A DNA stretch of 64,000 bases, taken from NCBI RefSeq assembly GCF_001583435.1, contig NZ_CP013251.1, positions 1,034,501 to 1,098,500 of the forward strand, in the 5' to 3' direction. The notes beneath the pieces were generated by a model. That model saw only the letters and a list, made by a program, of their open reading frames with translations, was not told the origin of the DNA and ran no database searches. A program made the position numbers and the translations under genes. Shown in pieces: positions 26,881-36,152 of this stretch (positions are counted from its first letter, which is position 1; every line of letters starts with the position of its first letter). Source of the DNA: Endozoicomonas montiporae CL-33. Lineage in GTDB: Bacteria > Pseudomonadota > Gammaproteobacteria > Pseudomonadales > Endozoicomonadaceae.

Positions 26881-27504
26881 ATGGAACTAAGCTATTTTGA
26901 CAGCATTCATGCCTGGCTGGAGATACACCATATCTGGCTGGGGCCAGTGATTGCCATTGCAGCATTTCTGGAAACGCTGGTGGTGGTCGGTTTTCTGCTT
27001 CCCGGTGTCGCTATTCTTTTTGCGCTGGGAGCTTTGGCTGGCGGCGGATTGCTGGGCATAGTACCGGTTTTTCTGTGGGCTTTTCTGGGGGCGGCTCTGG
27101 GCGATGCCGTCAGCTACCAGCTTGGATACCACTACCATGACCGGGTGAGGGGCTGGTGGCCATTCAGTAAACATGCCGACTGGCTGAACAAGGGCGAGCG
27201 TTTTGTTCGACGGTTTGGAGTGATGAGCATTGCTCTCGGGCGCTTTGTAGGGCCTATTCGTCCGGTGGTTCCCGTAGTCGCGGGAATGCTGAATATGTCG
27301 CCCAGACAGTTTTATATTACTAACTTATTGTCGTCTGTTCCCTGGGCTGTAGTGTACCTGACGCCCGGTTATCTTGCAGGCTCTGCAGTTGAGCTAGACA
27401 AAATCAAAAACATACCGGACTGGGGCTGGTGGACAATAGGCGTCTCATGTCTTGTTTTAGGTCTGGTCGTCTGGCTGATTAAAGCGTTCAGGAAAAAGTA
27501 TTGA
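26881..27504 (+). CDS. DedA family membrane protein
   Basis: The 207-residue inner-membrane protein belongs to the DedA/VTT family, whose members act in lipid-carrier (undecaprenyl phosphate) recycling and membrane homeostasis. The ATG at 26881 (MELSYFDSIHAW) is the usual start; codons upstream in frame lack homology. Family motifs are visible: FLETLVVVGFLLPG, GDAVSYQLGYHYHDR with the conserved acidic residue, and GRFVGPIRPVVPVVAGMLNM, which carries the essential arginines. It converges on the next gene with one base between the stops. Confidence 0.9.
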   Translation: MELSYFDSIHAWLEIHHIWLGPVIAIAAFLETLVVVGFLLPGVAILFALGALAGGGLLGIVPVFLWAFLGAALGDAVSYQLGYHYHDRVRGWWPFSKHADWLNKGERFVRRFGVMSIALGRFVGPIRPVVPVVAGMLNMSPRQFYITNLLSSVPWAVVYLTPGYLAGSAVELDKIKNIPDWGWWTIGVSCLVLGLVVWLIKAFRKKY

Positions 27505-27505
27505 A

Positions 27506-28270
27506 TTAATGCCCGGAATACACATATTTTTCCCGTTTGACCTGCCTGACTCCAAAACCCATATCAAGCAGCACTTTGGCGGCATCGTCGATCATATTCG
27601 GGTTGCCACACAAGTAAACAAGGTCTGATCCGGTATCCAGATTCAGATGCTCGAAGCGCTCCTGAACATAGCCGTTGAACTCATTAATGTTTTCATCAAC
27701 ATCCGTTTCCCGGCTTATACAAACCTGATAATCAAGGTTCGAGTGCTGTTTGGCAGCGTCTCTGAAAGCCTGTTCATAGATCAGGTCGGAACGATGCCGG
27801 ACACCCATAATAACGGTGACGGGAATACCGTTGTCTGCCATTGATATCAGTGTGGGCAGCATAGACCGGTAAGGTGCCAGACCAGTACCGGTGCCAGCCA
27901 GCACAATCTGTCCGGAATGATCTGCCGGAGCCGTCAGAATGCCAAAGGGACCTGCCATATCCAGCTTTAATCCAAGGTCTGCCTGACTGAACAGTTCCGA
28001 TGCCAGCCCGCCTTTAACAAGGCTGATGGCAATTTCAAGATGACCGTCGGCGCGAAAAGCTTCTGGTGAGTTGGCAATACTGTAACTGCGTTTATGAGTC
28101 TTCCCATCGTGATCAATCATAAACTGCACAAACTGCCCGGCGATAAAATCAAATTCACCGTCCACCTGAAAATCCAGCTGAATGGTATTGCTACTGAGAG
28201 TGTGTCGATTGATCAGGGTCACCGGGTAGGTAGGGCGTGGCATAGGTTCTGTACCTGTTGTTATTTCCAT
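27506..28270 (-). CDS. Ferredoxin-NADP reductase-like FAD/NAD(P)-binding oxidoreductase
   Basis: The 254-residue flavoprotein belongs to the ferredoxin-NADP(+) reductase superfamily. RSYSIANSP is the FAD-binding motif, and GTGTGLAPYRSML is the pyridine-nucleotide motif. LVYLCGNPNMIDDAAKVL is the C-terminal nucleotide-binding loop. No iron-sulfur or ferredoxin domain is fused, so it needs a separate electron partner (ferredoxin, flavodoxin or an oxygenase). The ending REKYVYSGH differs from the short aromatic end of classical Fpr. A second in-frame ATG at 28243 (MPRPTYPV) has a better-spaced AGG and could be the true start. Confidence 0.85.
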   Translation of the reverse strand: MEITTGTEPMPRPTYPVTLINRHTLSSNTIQLDFQVDGEFDFIAGQFVQFMIDHDGKTHKRSYSIANSPEAFRADGHLEIAISLVKGGLASELFSQADLGLKLDMAGPFGILTAPADHSGQIVLAGTGTGLAPYRSMLPTLISMADNGIPVTVIMGVRHRSDLIYEQAFRDAAKQHSNLDYQVCISRETDVDENINEFNGYVQERFEHLNLDTGSDLVYLCGNPNMIDDAAKVLLDMGFGVRQVKREKYVYSGH

Positions 28271-28323
28271 GAAATGACTACGAAGTGTACAGAACCAGTT
28301 TAGTATTCAATTGTGGTCAGATG

Positions 28324-30873
28324 CTAGCCTTTCGGGCGAACCCTGTGTGTGGCAGTTGCGGTATAAGGATCATCAGGCCAGTAATGTTTCGGATAGCGCC
28401 CTTTCAAATCCTTCTTCACTTCCTGATACGTGTTTGCCCAGAAACTGGCAAGGTCGCAGGTAATCTGCACCGGTCGTTGCGCCGGTGAAAGCATTTCAAT
28501 GGTCAACGGTTGTTGATGAAATGCAATGACCGGAGTTTCCAGCAGGCCAAACAACTCCTGTAGACGCAGCGATACTTTAGGCTCATCCGGATTGCTGTAA
28601 TTCACCCGAATGTTGGAACCACTGGGTGCCTGCCAGCGCTCAGGAGCTTCCTGATCAAGCAGCTGTTGCTGAGGCCAGCTTAAGCGACTGACCAGTGCTT
28701 CACGAAGATTTAACTTCTTTAAGTGTTCCAGTCGGGTCATGCCGTCCAGATAGGGTGTCAGCCAGGTTTCCATGGTATCGAGCAGAGCCTGTTCATTACT
28801 GTCGGGCAGTGGCTCATTCATCCGGTCATTAAAGCGATTTAAAAAGACCAGTCGTTCCCTGAGTTGTATGGATGCTTTATCCCAGGGCAGGCTTTGCAAT
28901 CCTTTTTGTCGGATACCATCCAGCAATGCCTGTTTGATCATTTCAGGATCAGGGTTCGGTATGTTCTGGTATTCCAGCACCAATGCTCCCAGACGATCCT
29001 GCCGGGCAGCAACACCCCGTTCGGCTTTGCTGTCCCAGCGGGTTTCCTGATGCTCTTCTATATCGGTAAGGCACTCGTCGTATATAACGGCTTTATCAAT
29101 GGCGCAGGCCATAAAGACTTTTGCATTGCGATGGTGGCTGGCTCCACCTAGTGCCGGAACCACCAGAAAGTCCTCGGAGGCAAGGGGGTCTTCCGGAGAC
29201 AGCTCCACACCCTGACCGGATCGGAGCAGGTAGTTGCTGGTGTTGCCTCGGCGTTGGGCGATGCGGTCAGGGTAAGCGGCCATTAATAAACGACCAGCGG
29301 TGTCATTGTCTGGTTCAACAGGGGTTGCTGCTTGTTTTTTCAAGCGACTTTCCCAACGTTTAATTAGCTGTTGCGCACGAAACAAAGCACCTTTGCTGTT
29401 TTTTTGTGAAGCTGCCGACTGAAACAGTGCCAACCGGTGATGAATGTTGGCAGACCGTTCTTTGGCTGAACCCAGCAGATCCCGTTCTGATAAAATCGCG
29501 GCCAGCTGGCTGCCTATACGCAGATAACCGCGTTCAGCAGCTCTTAATAACATATGAGCAATGCGTGGGTGTGTGCCAAGAGCTGCCATTTGCAATCCCT
29601 CAGGGGTGATCTGCAGATGACCTGACGATGTTTTGGTAATGGCTTCCAGCTGTTCTAACAGTGCCAGTGCTTCCTGATAACGACCGGCATTAGGCTTTGT
29701 CAGCCAGAACAGTTCATTACTGTCACTACAACCCCAGCTGCACAGTTCCAGTGCCAGTGGTGCCAGATCCGCTTCGGCAATCTCGGCGGTTTCATGATGT
29801 TCCAGTCGCTGGTGTTCGGACTCGGTCCAGAGGCGATAGCACACACCGTCTTCCAGTCGTCCGGCTCGACCTTTACGCTGGTCGGCACTGCTGATGCTCA
29901 GGCGACGGGTTTCCAGTCGTGTCATTCCCATGCCCGGATCGTAAACCGCGCGTCGGGTAAGGCCGGAATCCACAACGATACGAATACCTTCAATGGTCAG
30001 GCTGGTTTCGGCAATATTGGTGGCCAGCACTACCTTGCGTCGCCCTGACGGTGCAGGCTGTATGGCGGCTCTTTGTTGAGCCAGTGACAGTTCTCCGAAC
30101 AGTGGGCGCAGGTCAACCGATTCCGATGAAATACTGTCTTCCAACAGGCTTTGTTCCAATAGACTTTGCACCTGACGGATTTCACCGGCTCCGGGTAGAA
30201 ATACGAGAATGGAGCCTGATTCTTCGCGCAAAGCTTTTGCAACCGTATTGCTCACCTCTCGACAGATGTTGTAAAAGTTGCGATCTGCCAGAGGCCGGCT
30301 CAGATAATGGATGGCAACTGGATAGCTGAAGCCTTCAGAGATGACGACAGGCGCATCGAGCGCTTTACTTAATTCACCAGCCTGAAGAGTTGCAGACATA
30401 ATCAGCAGTTTCAGGGGTGTCTCGCGATAATGATCCTGACTTTGCAGCGTCAGTGCCAGTCCAAGATCGGCCTGCAGAGAGCGTTCGTGAAATTCGTCAA
30501 AAATAATTGTACTGATGCCCTGCAGCTCAGGATCTTCCTGAATCATCCGGGTCAGAACGCCTTCTGTGACCACTTCTACGCGGGTATCGCGGCTGGTTCG
30601 GTTTTCCAGCTGCATACGATAGCCAACAGTTTTTCCCACCGGCTCATGCAGCAGTTCCGCCATTCTTGTTGCGGCAGAGGATGCCGCAATACGACGGGGT
30701 TCCAGCATCAGGATTTTGCCTTCAGGGTTTTGCTGCAGCAAATGCAAAGGCACCAGGGTGGTTTTACCGGCACCCGTAGGTGCCTGAAGAATGACTCTGT
30801 CTTGGGTCTTAAGGGTAGAAGACAGTTCTGCCAGTACGTCAGACACTGGCAGTTCAGGTAGTTCGAACGACAT
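28324..30873 (-). CDS. hrpB: ATP-dependent helicase HrpB
   Basis: HrpB is a DExH-box helicase of the RNA helicase DEAH family, cytoplasmic and still poorly characterised. The 849-residue protein matches the family length. Walker A is APTGAGKTTL (31-40), the DEAH-box variant is DEFH at 126-129, motif III is MSATLQ, and the helicase C domain has NIAETSLTIEGI and QRKGRAGR. The C-terminal half carries the HrpB-specific region ending in YPKHYWPDDP. Its start is next to the stop of the RmlD-like gene (shared base at 30873), so the two minus-strand genes form an operon. Confidence 0.96.
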   Translation of the reverse strand: MSFELPELPVSDVLAELSSTLKTQDRVILQAPTGAGKTTLVPLHLLQQNPEGKILMLEPRRIAASSAATRMAELLHEPVGKTVGYRMQLENRTSRDTRVEVVTEGVLTRMIQEDPELQGISTIIFDEFHERSLQADLGLALTLQSQDHYRETPLKLLIMSATLQAGELSKALDAPVVISEGFSYPVAIHYLSRPLADRNFYNICREVSNTVAKALREESGSILVFLPGAGEIRQVQSLLEQSLLEDSISSESVDLRPLFGELSLAQQRAAIQPAPSGRRKVVLATNIAETSLTIEGIRIVVDSGLTRRAVYDPGMGMTRLETRRLSISSADQRKGRAGRLEDGVCYRLWTESEHQRLEHHETAEIAEADLAPLALELCSWGCSDSNELFWLTKPNAGRYQEALALLEQLEAITKTSSGHLQITPEGLQMAALGTHPRIAHMLLRAAERGYLRIGSQLAAILSERDLLGSAKERSANIHHRLALFQSAASQKNSKGALFRAQQLIKRWESRLKKQAATPVEPDNDTAGRLLMAAYPDRIAQRRGNTSNYLLRSGQGVELSPEDPLASEDFLVVPALGGASHHRNAKVFMACAIDKAVIYDECLTDIEEHQETRWDSKAERGVAARQDRLGALVLEYQNIPNPDPEMIKQALLDGIRQKGLQSLPWDKASIQLRERLVFLNRFNDRMNEPLPDSNEQALLDTMETWLTPYLDGMTRLEHLKKLNLREALVSRLSWPQQQLLDQEAPERWQAPSGSNIRVNYSNPDEPKVSLRLQELFGLLETPVIAFHQQPLTIEMLSPAQRPVQITCDLASFWANTYQEVKKDLKGRYPKHYWPDDPYTATATHRVRPKG

Positions 30874-31760
30874 CAGTTGTTTTTCTGCTCTTCGTGGTAG
30901 AGGCGGATGATGTCTGAAAGGGCGTTACGCCATGGTCGGGCATGAACCCCGAAGGTGTTCAGAATTTTAGTACAGTGAAAAGTGGCGTTGGCAGGTGGTT
31001 TGAACCCTTCGCGGGAGTCCATTTTAGCCATAATCAGTTTGCGAACCTTGAGTTCCCAGAACTGGGAGGCTTCGGCAATCATGATTTCAGCAAAGCCGCT
31101 TTCGGACACCGGTTCGGAAGCGCAGTAGTGATAAGTCCCCCAGGCTTTGGCACCGCAGTTAACCTGCTGCAGGACGGCGACGATCACTCTGGCGACATCA
31201 CTGGCGGGGGTTGGGCAGCCGAGCTGATCAGGGGTTACATAGACTTCCCGGTGTTTAACCATTTGTTCTGCCTGACGACGCAACAGGTTTGGCCGACGGT
31301 CGCTGATCACCCAGGACAGGCGCAGAATAATATGTTCCGGACAGCGTTCCCGTATTTGCTGTTCCGCTTGTAGACGACTGGTACCCAGTACTCCAATGGG
31401 ATTGGTCGGGTCTTTTTCAGAGTAGGGTTCCTGCTTTTCACCATCGAATACCCGGTAACTGGAGGCATGGATCAGAATGATGTTCATGCGGTTACACAGG
31501 TCGGCCAGTTCTGCCACCGCGTCGCGATTAACAGCAAAGCATCGGGAGGGTTCGTTCTCGGCCATGACAGGGTTGTTGTACGCTGCAGCGTTTACAACAA
31601 TGGTGGGTTGATAATGTTTCAGACAGGATTGCAGTTGTACAGCATCACAGATATCCAGCTCACTCCGGTCAGGAGCGTCATAGGTGATGTCTTTGCTGTC
31701 CAGCAGTTTGCACAGTTCATGGCCTATCTGACCGGTTTTACCGAGAACCAGTACTCTCAT
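30873..31760 (-). CDS. RmlD-like sugar-nucleotide-binding protein lacking catalytic Tyr/Lys
   Basis: The 295-residue protein has the extended SDR fold of dTDP-4-dehydrorhamnose reductase. VLGKTGQIG (residues 5-13) is the nucleotide-binding glycine motif, and VVNAAAYNNP and ASSYRVFDG match RmlD segments. The catalytic YxxxK motif is replaced by LGTSR: L125 stands for Tyr and R129 for Lys. It is therefore probably not an active reductase and may be a regulatory or binding protein, as MAT2B is in animals, although MAT2B keeps the motif. The ATG at 31760 follows GGA by six bases. Other rhamnose genes are absent from the window; the partner here is hrpB. Confidence 0.8.
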   Translation of the reverse strand: MRVLVLGKTGQIGHELCKLLDSKDITYDAPDRSELDICDAVQLQSCLKHYQPTIVVNAAAYNNPVMAENEPSRCFAVNRDAVAELADLCNRMNIILIHASSYRVFDGEKQEPYSEKDPTNPIGVLGTSRLQAEQQIRERCPEHIILRLSWVISDRRPNLLRRQAEQMVKHREVYVTPDQLGCPTPASDVARVIVAVLQQVNCGAKAWGTYHYCASEPVSESGFAEIMIAEASQFWELKVRKLIMAKMDSREGFKPPANATFHCTKILNTFGVHARPWRNALSDIIRLYHEEQKNN

Positions 31761-31859
31761 ATGTATTCCAGACTCAGAATCGAAAATATGGGTATTGAAA
31801 CACATTCATCGCCGAAATGCTGTTTGATCAAAAATCTGTCAGAATGTGCCACCGGCAGT

Positions 31860-32124
31860 TAGGGGCTGTTGGGGTTTTATCGCGAGCTCAGTGGTTTGTA
31901 AAACGCTTTTCCGCAAGGCGGACTGGCGCAGTGTGTAGTTAATCTACATCAAGCCAGTTCAACGCAGTGGAAGGGCGTTTTACGAACCACCCGAAGGGCC
32001 AAAGCCAGAGTTTCTGTGCCGTTGTTGCAGCAGCTTGAAAGACGTTTGTATTCCTGCGCTGCTGCGCCTAGCCACAAAAACTCTGGCTTTGGCTGAGCAC
32101 GCGATAAAACCCCAACAGCCCCTA
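31860..32124. mobile_element. MITE-like element with three-way foldback structure
   Basis: A 265-bp element has 31-bp terminal inverted repeats with one mismatch (31860-31890 / 32094-32124), the outer 25 bp perfect. Between them lie two further long hairpins placed back to back. Arms 31891-31906 / 31975-31990 match 15 of 16 and enclose an inner stem with GTAGTTAATCTAC. Arms 31999-32018 / 32073-32092 match 19 of 20 and enclose GCAGCAG / CTGCTGC. Almost every base can pair, giving a three-way junction. Ends read TAGGGGCTG, so a TA target duplication, as used by IS630 and some IS5-group transposases, is plausible. It has no coding capacity. Confidence 0.8.
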
Positions 32125-32174
32125 GATATTATGACTATGCTGTCTCTCAGAAGAACCTATTGAGCTGGTTTAAG

Positions 32175-33749
32175 ATGTATCTGGCAGAACATTCTACAGA
32201 ATCCCCGGAAGATTCAGAGCGTATTCTTCTGGTTGACGATAACCCCACCAATTTACAGGTGTTGTTACAAACCCTGAACGGTCGCGGCTATAAATTGCTG
32301 ATTGCCAAGAATGGTGAAAGCGCTTTGCGCATTGCCCATAAAGCCAAACCTGCACTGGTGTTGTTGGATATTATGATGCCGGGCATGGACGGCTACGAGG
32401 TTTGCCGACAGCTGAAGGAAGATCCGGCCACCAGTAAAATAACGGTCATTTTCCTGTCCGCTCTGGATGACACCAAGGATAAGGTGCGTGGTCTGGAAAC
32501 CGGTGCTGTTGATTTCATTTCCAAGCCGTTTCAGGCAGAAGAAGTCATTGCCCGGGTTGAGACTCAGCTGAAAATTCATCGCCTGGAACAGGCTTTATCT
32601 GCCCGTAACCGTCAGCTGGAAGCAGACAAGGCCAATATCCTGGAAAGCATGAACGAAGGGATATTTGGCCTCGACAGCCGGGGTCACATTACCTTCGCGA
32701 ATGCCGCTGCTGCCAGTATGTTGGGCTGGTCCATTGATAACCTGATTGGTCAGGGGCTGATTGCCATGATGCTCGGTGAGGCAGGTGACGGGGCTCGCAG
32801 CCAGAACCTTGCCCCGATTCAGGTGGCGTTGAATAAAGGTGTCAGTAAAGCGGTGGAAGATACCTTGTTCTGGCACAAGGATGGCACTTCCTTTCCGGTT
32901 TATTACTCGTGCACGCCCATTCTGGAAGAGGACAAAATCACCGGTGCGGTAGTGGTTTTTCGAGACATTACCGAGCGCAAGCGTAATCAGGAAGCGTTGC
33001 AGAAAGCTCTGGATGAACTGGATCAGCAGAAAGACAAACTGACCCATGTTTCCCGCCTGAGCACGATGGGTGAAATGGCTGCAGGTTTTGCCCACGAAGT
33101 GAATCAGCCACTGACGGCGATTTCCAACTATGCACAGGTTGCCAAACGTATGATGACTCGTCTGGAGCACAAAGATGATCCTATGTACGATTCCATCTAC
33201 GAAGCGATGGATAAAATCAACACTCAGGCACGTCGGGCGGGTGAAATCATTGCTCGTATCCGCTCCTTCGTGAAGAAACCGGATCATGTACTCAGTAGTG
33301 TTGATCCGCACAAACTGTTGAGTGATACCGTCAAACTGGCAGAGGTGGATGCCCGCAATAACCATATGGAAATCCATATGGATGTGCCTGTCGATTTGCC
33401 TGCGGTCAAGGTGGATCCTGTGCAGATTCAGCAGGTGGCGCTGAACCTGATTCGCAATGGTATGGAAGCGATGTGCGACTCTGAAAATCGCCACATTGGT
33501 GTGTGGGTGAAGGCAGAGCCGTTTGAGGAGCGTTTTGTAAAAGTGTCAGTCATTGACCGGGGCTATGGACTGGCGGACGATGCTGAAGAAAAGCTGTTCA
33601 CGCCTTTCTATACCACCAAGTCTGATGGAATGGGCATTGGTTTGTCTGTCTGTCATTCGATTATCCAATCTCACAATGGTCGCATGAGTTTCCAGCGCCA
33701 TCCGGAAGGTGGGACGATTTTTGAGTTCACTATGCCGGTGGTTGACTAA
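32175..33749 (+). CDS. Sensor kinase with REC-PAS-HisKA-HATPase order
   Basis: The 524-residue protein has no membrane span. A receiver comes first (acidic pocket in LLVDDNPTN, phosphoacceptor D65 in LLDIMMPGMDG, K in SKPF), then a short coiled coil and PAS domain (about 150-275, ending DITERKR). A HisKA domain follows with H307 in FAHEVNQPL, then an ATPase domain with NLIRNGMEAM, DRGYGLADD and GMGIGLSV. The kinase core resembles the FixL/DctB group, while the receiver is N-terminal. Such proteins usually take a phosphoryl group from another kinase. A TTG at 32160 could start the protein five codons earlier. No cognate regulator lies next to it. Confidence 0.9.
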   Translation: MYLAEHSTESPEDSERILLVDDNPTNLQVLLQTLNGRGYKLLIAKNGESALRIAHKAKPALVLLDIMMPGMDGYEVCRQLKEDPATSKITVIFLSALDDTKDKVRGLETGAVDFISKPFQAEEVIARVETQLKIHRLEQALSARNRQLEADKANILESMNEGIFGLDSRGHITFANAAAASMLGWSIDNLIGQGLIAMMLGEAGDGARSQNLAPIQVALNKGVSKAVEDTLFWHKDGTSFPVYYSCTPILEEDKITGAVVVFRDITERKRNQEALQKALDELDQQKDKLTHVSRLSTMGEMAAGFAHEVNQPLTAISNYAQVAKRMMTRLEHKDDPMYDSIYEAMDKINTQARRAGEIIARIRSFVKKPDHVLSSVDPHKLLSDTVKLAEVDARNNHMEIHMDVPVDLPAVKVDPVQIQQVALNLIRNGMEAMCDSENRHIGVWVKAEPFEERFVKVSVIDRGYGLADDAEEKLFTPFYTTKSDGMGIGLSVCHSIIQSHNGRMSFQRHPEGGTIFEFTMPVVD

Positions 33750-33876
33750 GAGTTTGTCGGAATTAAGCCTGTCCTGCTTGCTCTCAGGCCTGCAGGTGTT
33801 GATGCCTGTTTGAACAGGGTATAATGCTTCGCTGAATTGATCCGGGTATCGAAAGTGTTTCAGGAGGGAAGCAACA

Positions 33877-35139
33877 GTGACAGAACAGGTAACTGAATAT
33901 ATGCACGGCCTCGGGCGGAAAGCCCGGGAAGCCAGTGCCGGGATGGCAAAGGCTGAAACCAGTGACAAAAACAGGGCGCTGCTGGCTATTGCTGAAGAGT
34001 TACAGGCGGCAAGAGGCGCTTTGCGCAAAGCGAATGCCGCTGATCTTGAAAGTGGTCGTGAAAGAGGACTGGACAGTGCCTTGCTGGATCGTCTGGAACT
34101 GACTGATGCCCGTATTGATACCATGGTTGAGAATCTGGAACAGGTAGCGGCTCTGCCTGACCCTGTGGGTACCATTGACGATATGAAATACGTGCCCAGC
34201 GGTATACAGATTGGCCAGATGCGGGTACCTTTGGGCGTGATTGGCATCATTTACGAATCCCGTCCTAATGTCACCATAGAAGCCGCCAGCCTTTGCCTGA
34301 AGTCCGGTAATGCCGTGATTCTGCGGGGTGGCAGTGAGTCGATTGCTTCCAATCAGGCGATTGCAGCCTGCGTTCAGAAAGGGTTGGCGAAAGCCGGTTT
34401 GCCGGAAGCGGCTGTGCAGGTGGTAGAAACTACTGACCGTGTTGCGGTGGGTACTTTGATTGCCATGCCTGAGTATGTGGATGTTATTGTGCCCCGTGGT
34501 GGTAAAGGTCTGATTGAGCGCATCAGTAAAGATGCCAGAGTGCCTGTGATCAAACATCTGGACGGCATCTGCCATGTGTACCTTGATGACAGGGCGGATG
34601 TGTCTAAAGCGGTGAATATCGCTATTAATGCTAAAACCCACCGTTATGGTGTCTGCAATGCCATGGAAACGTTGTTGGTGCATCAGAGCGTTGCTGACCA
34701 GTTGTTACCAGAACTGGCCACACAATACCGTGAAATCGGTGTGGAACTCCGCGGCTGTTCCGAGGTCTGTCGTATACTGCCTGATGCTGTGGCTGCCACA
34801 GAAGAAGACTGGGTCACTGAATACCTTGGTCCGGTGCTTTCCATCAAGGTGGTGGCGGATATGGATGAGGCCATCGCGCATATCAACCGGTACGGTTCGC
34901 ATCATACCGATGCCATGGTGACTGAAGACTACAGCCGTAGTCGCCGGTTCCTGCGCGAAGTCGATTCCAGCTCGGTAATGATTAATGCTTCCACCCGGTT
35001 TGCGGACGGGTTTGAGTATGGTCTGGGGGCTGAAATCGGTATCTCAACCGATAAAATCCATGCTCGGGGGCCAGTAGGTCTTTTGGGGCTGACTTCGCAA
35101 AAATACGTAGTGTTGGGGGACGGTCATATCCGGAAATAA
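33877..35139 (+). CDS. proA: Gamma-glutamyl phosphate reductase
   Basis: ProA reduces gamma-glutamyl phosphate to glutamate semialdehyde with NADPH in proline synthesis. The GTG start at 33877 is supported by CAGGAGGG eight bases upstream. The 420-residue product has the aldehyde-dehydrogenase-like fold, with [16 protein letters not shown] for cofactor and phosphate binding, [10 protein letters not shown], and the catalytic Cys C260 in [11 protein letters not shown]. In Pseudomonas and E. coli relatives nadD and rsfS follow or lie nearby; here rsfS follows after a 114-base gap that contains a hairpin. Confidence 0.96.
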   Translation: MTEQVTEYMHGLGRKAREASAGMAKAETSDKNRALLAIAEELQAARGALRKANAADLESGRERGLDSALLDRLELTDARIDTMVENLEQVAALPDPVGTIDDMKYVPSGIQIGQMRVPLGVIGIIYESRPNVTIEAASLCLKSGNAVILRGGSESIASNQAIAACVQKGLAKAGLPEAAVQVVETTDRVAVGTLIAMPEYVDVIVPRGGKGLIERISKDARVPVIKHLDGICHVYLDDRADVSKAVNIAINAKTHRYGVCNAMETLLVHQSVADQLLPELATQYREIGVELRGCSEVCRILPDAVAATEEDWVTEYLGPVLSIKVVADMDEAIAHINRYGSHHTDAMVTEDYSRSRRFLREVDSSSVMINASTRFADGFEYGLGAEIGISTDKIHARGPVGLLGLTSQKYVVLGDGHIRK

Positions 35140-35183
35140 CGGATTGCAGACTGACTCTTGACACGACATTATGCCATCATGTG

Positions 35184-35218
35184 AAAAGCCTGTTTTCAGG
35201 AATACCTGACAGGCTTTC
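35184..35218 (+). terminator. Hairpin after proA
   Basis: An inverted repeat AAAGCCTGT / ACAGGCTTT (35185-35193 / 35209-35217) with a 15-base loop and a T-rich tail (TCTATTTATTT) lies 45 bases after proA. Confidence 0.65.
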
Positions 35219-35253
35219 TATTTATTTGAAAGAGACAGGTCCTTAAAGCGTTT

Positions 35254-35610
35254 ATGCAATCTGATCAATTAAAGCAGCTGGTTATCGAAGCCATTGAGGA
35301 AATGAAAGGCAATGACCTGACATGTTTAGATGTTTCCGAGATGACGGACGTAACTGACTACATGATTATCGCCTGTGGTACGTCGAACCGCCATGTTAAG
35401 TCTGTGGCCGACAACGTTGTGCAAAAGTGCAAGGGTAACGGTGTTCAGCCTCTGGGCATGGAGGGTGAAGACAAGTCCGAGTGGGTTCTGGTGGATCTGG
35501 GAGACGTAGTGGTTCACATTATGCTGCCTGCTACCCGCGCGTTCTATGATCTGGAGCGTCTGTGGGAAACCGGTCGCGTCGAGCCGACAGCAGAAGCTGC
35601 TGAAGCCTGA
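35254..35610 (+). CDS. rsfS: Ribosomal silencing factor RsfS
   Basis: RsfS binds ribosomal protein uL14 on the 50S subunit and blocks subunit joining when nutrients are short. The 118-residue protein has the Iojap-like motifs: [27 protein letters not shown] in the N-terminal half and [30 protein letters not shown] in the C-terminal half. The last bases overlap rlmH by one (TGATG), the conserved arrangement in gammaproteobacteria. In many relatives nadD lies directly before it; here it does not. Confidence 0.96.
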   Translation: MQSDQLKQLVIEAIEEMKGNDLTCLDVSEMTDVTDYMIIACGTSNRHVKSVADNVVQKCKGNGVQPLGMEGEDKSEWVLVDLGDVVVHIMLPATRAFYDLERLWETGRVEPTAEAAEA

Positions 35611-36077
35611 TGCGAATCAGGCTGATCACGGTTGGGTCAAAAATGCCCGGCTGGGTGGAAGAAGGTTACACCGAATATAGCCGCCGTCTGGGAGCCGACC
35701 TGAAGCTGGAACTGGTTGAAATTCCTCTCAACCGTCGCAGCAAAGGGGCAGACGTCAACCGTTTGCAGGAAAAGGAAGCAAACCAGATGCTCGCTGCTGT
35801 TGGGCAGGGTGATCTGGTGGTGACCATGGAGATCAAGGGTAAAGCCTGGAGTACCGAACAGCTCGCCGACAAAATGGGCGAATGGATGCACTCTGGCCGT
35901 AATGTCAGTTTGCTGGTGGGTGGTCCGGAAGGGTTACACCCGAGCTGTATGGCTCAGGCTGATCTACGCTGGTCTTTATCGCCACTGACGCTGCCCCACC
36001 CGCTGGTTCGCGTGGTGGTGGCTGAACAGGTGTATCGAGCCTGGAGTATTTTAAAAAATCATCCCTATCATAAATAG
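35610..36077 (+). CDS. rlmH: 23S rRNA pseudouridine(1915) N3-methyltransferase
   Basis: RlmH methylates pseudouridine 1915 in helix 69 of 23S rRNA on the assembled ribosome. The 155-residue product is the standard length for this small SPOUT enzyme. It has the N-terminal strand [20 protein letters not shown], the knot motif [32 protein letters not shown] and the C-terminal [14 protein letters not shown], where the last residues contact S-adenosylmethionine. It overlaps rsfS and precedes mrdA by 75 bases, as in the conserved cell-wall block. Confidence 0.97.
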   Translation: MRIRLITVGSKMPGWVEEGYTEYSRRLGADLKLELVEIPLNRRSKGADVNRLQEKEANQMLAAVGQGDLVVTMEIKGKAWSTEQLADKMGEWMHSGRNVSLLVGGPEGLHPSCMAQADLRWSLSPLTLPHPLVRVVVAEQVYRAWSILKNHPYHK

Positions 36078-36152
36078 TCAGGAGCTTGTACGGCTCCCAG
36101 AGCGGAAGCACTGTTCCCTGCCTGCAGGGAAAGCACTTCACGGAAACGAGTA

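Noticed and set aside
32595..33494. 299-residue open frame antisense to the REC-PAS kinase gene
   Set aside because: It lies wholly inside a well-supported gene, is rich in His/Arg/Gln as expected for a frame shadow, and has no ribosome site or recognisable motif.
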